Positions 61,608-64,000 of a stretch of 64,000 nt of DNA are shown here, one piece after another. Within the stretch, counting starts at the first letter, position 1, and every line of letters starts with the position of its first letter. Source of the DNA: Oceanomicrobium pacificus. Lineage in GTDB: Bacteria; Pseudomonadota; Alphaproteobacteria; Rhodobacterales; Rhodobacteraceae. Position numbers and translations under genes: made by a program. The notes beneath the pieces are model-generated. The model worked only from the letters and a program-made list of their open reading frames with translations. It made no database searches and was not told the origin of the DNA. The stretch covers positions 62,001-126,000 of the forward strand of contig NZ_WUWG01000007.1 in NCBI RefSeq assembly GCF_009833495.1, read 5' to 3'.

Positions 61608-64000
61608 ATGTCCCAACCGTTCGCCAAGCGCGCCCCGGGTGTTCTGCCCCAGCTTCCCTACAATCGCCAGGCAAGGCAGCGTCTGAAACGACGCTATCGC
61701 GACCATTTCGAGCGCATGAAGGATGCCGCACAGCGGTTCGTCCTCGACCCGCTCGAGCCGCGCGTCCTGCTGTCGGCCGATCCGGCGACGGCCGTGTTGG
61801 CCGACAATGTGATCGCGGGCAACGCCTCTGCCGTCACGGTAACCCTGTCGGAAGATCTGGTCGGCGGAATGCTGGAGACGGTGGTCGATATCGACTGGGG
61901 CACCGGCAACCAGCGCCTGACGCTCGGCACAGGGGACATGTTCGAGATCAATACCGGCGCAGGGGACCACGCCGTCACATTCATCGCGGACACGATCAGC
62001 AATGGCACCACCGGTCGGGACGCCGGTATCGTCATCAACACCGGCGACGGCGATGACAGCCTGACGATCACCAGCTTCGCCGAAGGGTTCACCGGGGACC
62101 TGAACCTGTCGGCGGAACAGATCACACTCAATGCCGGCGTATCGCTCGGCACGGACAGTGTGAAACTCGACGAGGTTCTGCTGACCGCCAGCGCCGATTC
62201 GGCGAGCGGGCAGGCCGCCGACACGGCAACCGCCAAAGTCACGATCGAGGGCGAGATCCATTCCGGCGGCGATGTGCGGATCGCCGCCAATGCCGCGACG
62301 AGTTTCGACAATAGCGGCGCGGTTGCCGACGTGGACGTCACGAGCCAGTCGGCCGATGCGGATGTGGAGGTCGGCGAGGGCGCCGTCATCAGCGCCAACG
62401 CGCTGTCGATGAAAGCCGGCACGGATGTGTCCATGACCAACGAGGTGAGCTTCGCGCTCTTCTCGGTCGGCACGGCCTCGATCACCCAGACCACCGATGT
62501 CACCATCGACGCGGGCGCGACGCTGACCGTTGGCGCGGGCGACCTTGGCGGCGATGCGGCCGGCAAGAGCCTCGAGATCGCGGCAGAGGCCGTCACCAAT
62601 GTCGACATGCTCTTCGTGTCCCTCGACGACAGCCTGTCGGAGATTGCCGGCACCGATGCCGGCACCGGTTATGACCTCATCATCTCGACCGTCACCATCG
62701 ACCGCGATACCGGTGTGTCGATCGGCGAGAGCGGCAGCGGCACCCCGCAGGATGCCACCGTCACCGGCGCGGCCGAGATCCGTTCGGCCAACAGCGGGTC
62801 GGTCAGCAACGTGGTCCAGTCCAAATGGATCGGGGCGGCGACGGCGCGGTTCACCAATGACGACAGCGATGTCGCGCTGGAAGATTTCGACCTGACCGCT
62901 AGCGACGTGACCGTTACGGCCTCGGCCGATACCGACACGGTTGTCGAAGGCAAGGCCGCGATCATCGAAGCCAAGGGCGGCTCGACCTCCGTCAGCGCCA
63001 GCGGCGCCAGCGCGCTGACCGCCACGTCCGGCAACATCACCGTGCGGGCGAGCGACGATAACAGCTACCGTGTGACCTCGACGGCCCTGACAGATTTCTC
63101 CGGCCTGATCACCAAGGTCGATGTGGGCTATTCGGCGGCGCTCAACCAGATCGACCGGATCACCCTCGTCGATTTCGATGGCGCCGACCTGACGGCGGAC
63201 AGCGGCTCGCTGACGCTGGAGGCCAAGAGCAATATCTGGCTGATCTCCAAATCCGAGCGGATTCAGGATATCGGAGAGAACACGCTGCCGTGGCAGCCGA
63301 CCGCATTCACCTATGGCGGGACGCTTGCGGTCAACGAGTTGAACGGGCGCGTCGCGGTGGAGATCGACGGCGGCACCCTGTCCGCGAATGCCATTACGGT
63401 CAACGCGGAAAACAACGCGATTTTCGACAGTTATGCCGAGGCCGGGTCCACCGTCTACGGTGCGAGCGGCACGGCAATGGGCATCTCTGTCGGCCTCAAC
63501 GTGGTCGGCTACGAGATGGGCATCATCCTTGATGCGCTGATCGACGATCTGCTGGGCACCTCGTTCTGGACCGACCGCACGCCCTACGGGGCGGAAGCGC
63601 TTGTGACCGACGCGACGATCACCAGCCCCGGTGCGGTGAAGATCACGGCGTCCAACAATCTGCTGGCCGATGTGACCGTGTCGAACGCCGCCAAGACGGA
63701 ATCTGATGCGGCGTTCCAGAACACGACCAGCATGTCGATGGCGTTCCTCTTCGCTTCGTCGAAGATCTCGACCGCCACGCGCGCAAAGCTGACCGACGAC
63801 GATACGGGCACGGATGAAACCGTCACCGCGGGCACGCTCGACGTGATCGCGACCGACAGCCAGACCACCTATGCCAGCTCGAAAGTGGTCTCTTCCTCGG
63901 TCACGTCGACCGACCTTGGCCTCGGGCTTGTGGACAGCCTGATCGGACAGTTCGCACCTGCGGATTACCGCACCGACGGCACGGATGCCTTTACCGACGG
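61608..64000 (+). CDS. giant LEPR-XLL domain surface protein, 3'-truncated by window edge
   Basis: The frame opens at ATG 61608, with AAAGGAG exactly 7 bases upstream, and stays open to the window end (at least 797 residues). The N-terminus is strongly basic (RQARQRLKRRYRDHFERM) and is followed at residues 49-57 by LEPRVLLSA, the LEPR-XLL motif found near the N-terminus of very large secreted/surface proteins. The rest is Ala/Asp/Gly/Ser/Thr-rich with recurrent beta-strand turns (DAGATLTVGAGDL, LTADSGSLTLEAKSN, SANAITVNAENN), suggesting a long beta-helix. No Sec signal peptide and, so far, no cysteine are seen. Type I export by the upstream ABC/HlyD pair is possible but unproven; the C-terminus lies outside. 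Confidence 0.85.
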   Translation, partial: MSQPFAKRAPGVLPQLPYNRQARQRLKRRYRDHFERMKDAAQRFVLDPLEPRVLLSADPATAVLADNVIAGNASAVTVTLSEDLVGGMLETVVDIDWGTGNQRLTLGTGDMFEINTGAGDHAVTFIADTISNGTTGRDAGIVINTGDGDDSLTITSFAEGFTGDLNLSAEQITLNAGVSLGTDSVKLDEVLLTASADSASGQAADTATAKVTIEGEIHSGGDVRIAANAATSFDNSGAVADVDVTSQSADADVEVGEGAVISANALSMKAGTDVSMTNEVSFALFSVGTASITQTTDVTIDAGATLTVGAGDLGGDAAGKSLEIAAEAVTNVDMLFVSLDDSLSEIAGTDAGTGYDLIISTVTIDRDTGVSIGESGSGTPQDATVTGAAEIRSANSGSVSNVVQSKWIGAATARFTNDDSDVALEDFDLTASDVTVTASADTDTVVEGKAAIIEAKGGSTSVSASGASALTATSGNITVRASDDNSYRVTSTALTDFSGLITKVDVGYSAALNQIDRITLVDFDGADLTADSGSLTLEAKSNIWLISKSERIQDIGENTLPWQPTAFTYGGTLAVNELNGRVAVEIDGGTLSANAITVNAENNAIFDSYAEAGSTVYGASGTAMGISVGLNVVGYEMGIILDALIDDLLGTSFWTDRTPYGAEALVTDATITSPGAVKITASNNLLADVTVSNAAKTESDAAFQNTTSMSMAFLFASSKISTATRAKLTDDDTGTDETVTAGTLDVIATDSQTTYASSKVVSSSVTSTDLGLGLVDSLIGQFAPADYRTDGTDAFTD

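Noticed and set aside
1-64000. tRNA or rRNA genes, insertion sequences, integrases, attachment sites or phage genes
   Set aside because: I looked for conserved RNA segments, transposase motifs and terminal inverted repeats and found none I could support.

Overview
The window is about 64 kb of GC-rich (roughly 64%), densely coded DNA with alphaproteobacterial, most likely Rhodobacterales (roseobacter-type), character. The reasons are an FnrL-type box ahead of a napEFDABC operon, a gbpR-chvE-gguABC sugar locus, GTG starts, many ATGA stop/start overlaps, and LapA/BapA-like giant secreted proteins. I see no tRNA, rRNA, insertion sequence, integrase, CRISPR array or plasmid origin.

1-8.2 kb: the 3' end of a branched-chain-type (LivF/H/M) ABC uptake operon with a terminal alpha/beta hydrolase. 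It is followed by the periplasmic nitrate reductase operon napEFDABC, with an FNR box (TTGATTCAGATCAA) in front and a hairpin/T-tract terminator behind.

8.2-27.8 kb: a large-adhesin system. It has an OmpA-like protein, a TolC-like pore, a LapB-type ABC exporter whose true N-terminus has no standard start codon, and a HlyD-type adaptor. Convergent with these are cysK and a 12.5 kb gene for a giant repeat adhesin with a C-terminal RTX motif. The cysK ribosome binding site lies inside a perfect 9-bp stem in the adhesin-cysK gap.

27.8-44.1 kb: a SRPBCC protein, two LysR regulators (one at each end), a Gfo/Idh oxidoreductase, a polyamine-type ABC importer, a DenD-like dehydrogenase, a DUF1612-like HTH protein, an acetolactate-synthase-like TPP enzyme, an outer-membrane beta-barrel, a LuxR-type regulator and a polytopic GT-C-like membrane protein.

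44.2-51.5 kb: gbpR-chvE-gguA-gguB-gguC-SDR-IlvD/Edd, which reads as sugar uptake followed by non-phosphorylative oxidation of an aldose such as L-arabinose or D-galactose.

51.7-64 kb: a cell-surface export region. A second type I ABC/HlyD pair is followed by a secreted FG-GAP/VCBS/RTX protein, a TbpB-like lipoprotein, a short Slam-like barrel, an O-methyltransferase, a P-loop kinase-like protein, and the start of a giant LEPR-XLL protein that runs off the window. The lipoprotein plus barrel-only Slam pair, with the modifying-enzyme-like genes behind it, is the part I would examine first for something undescribed.
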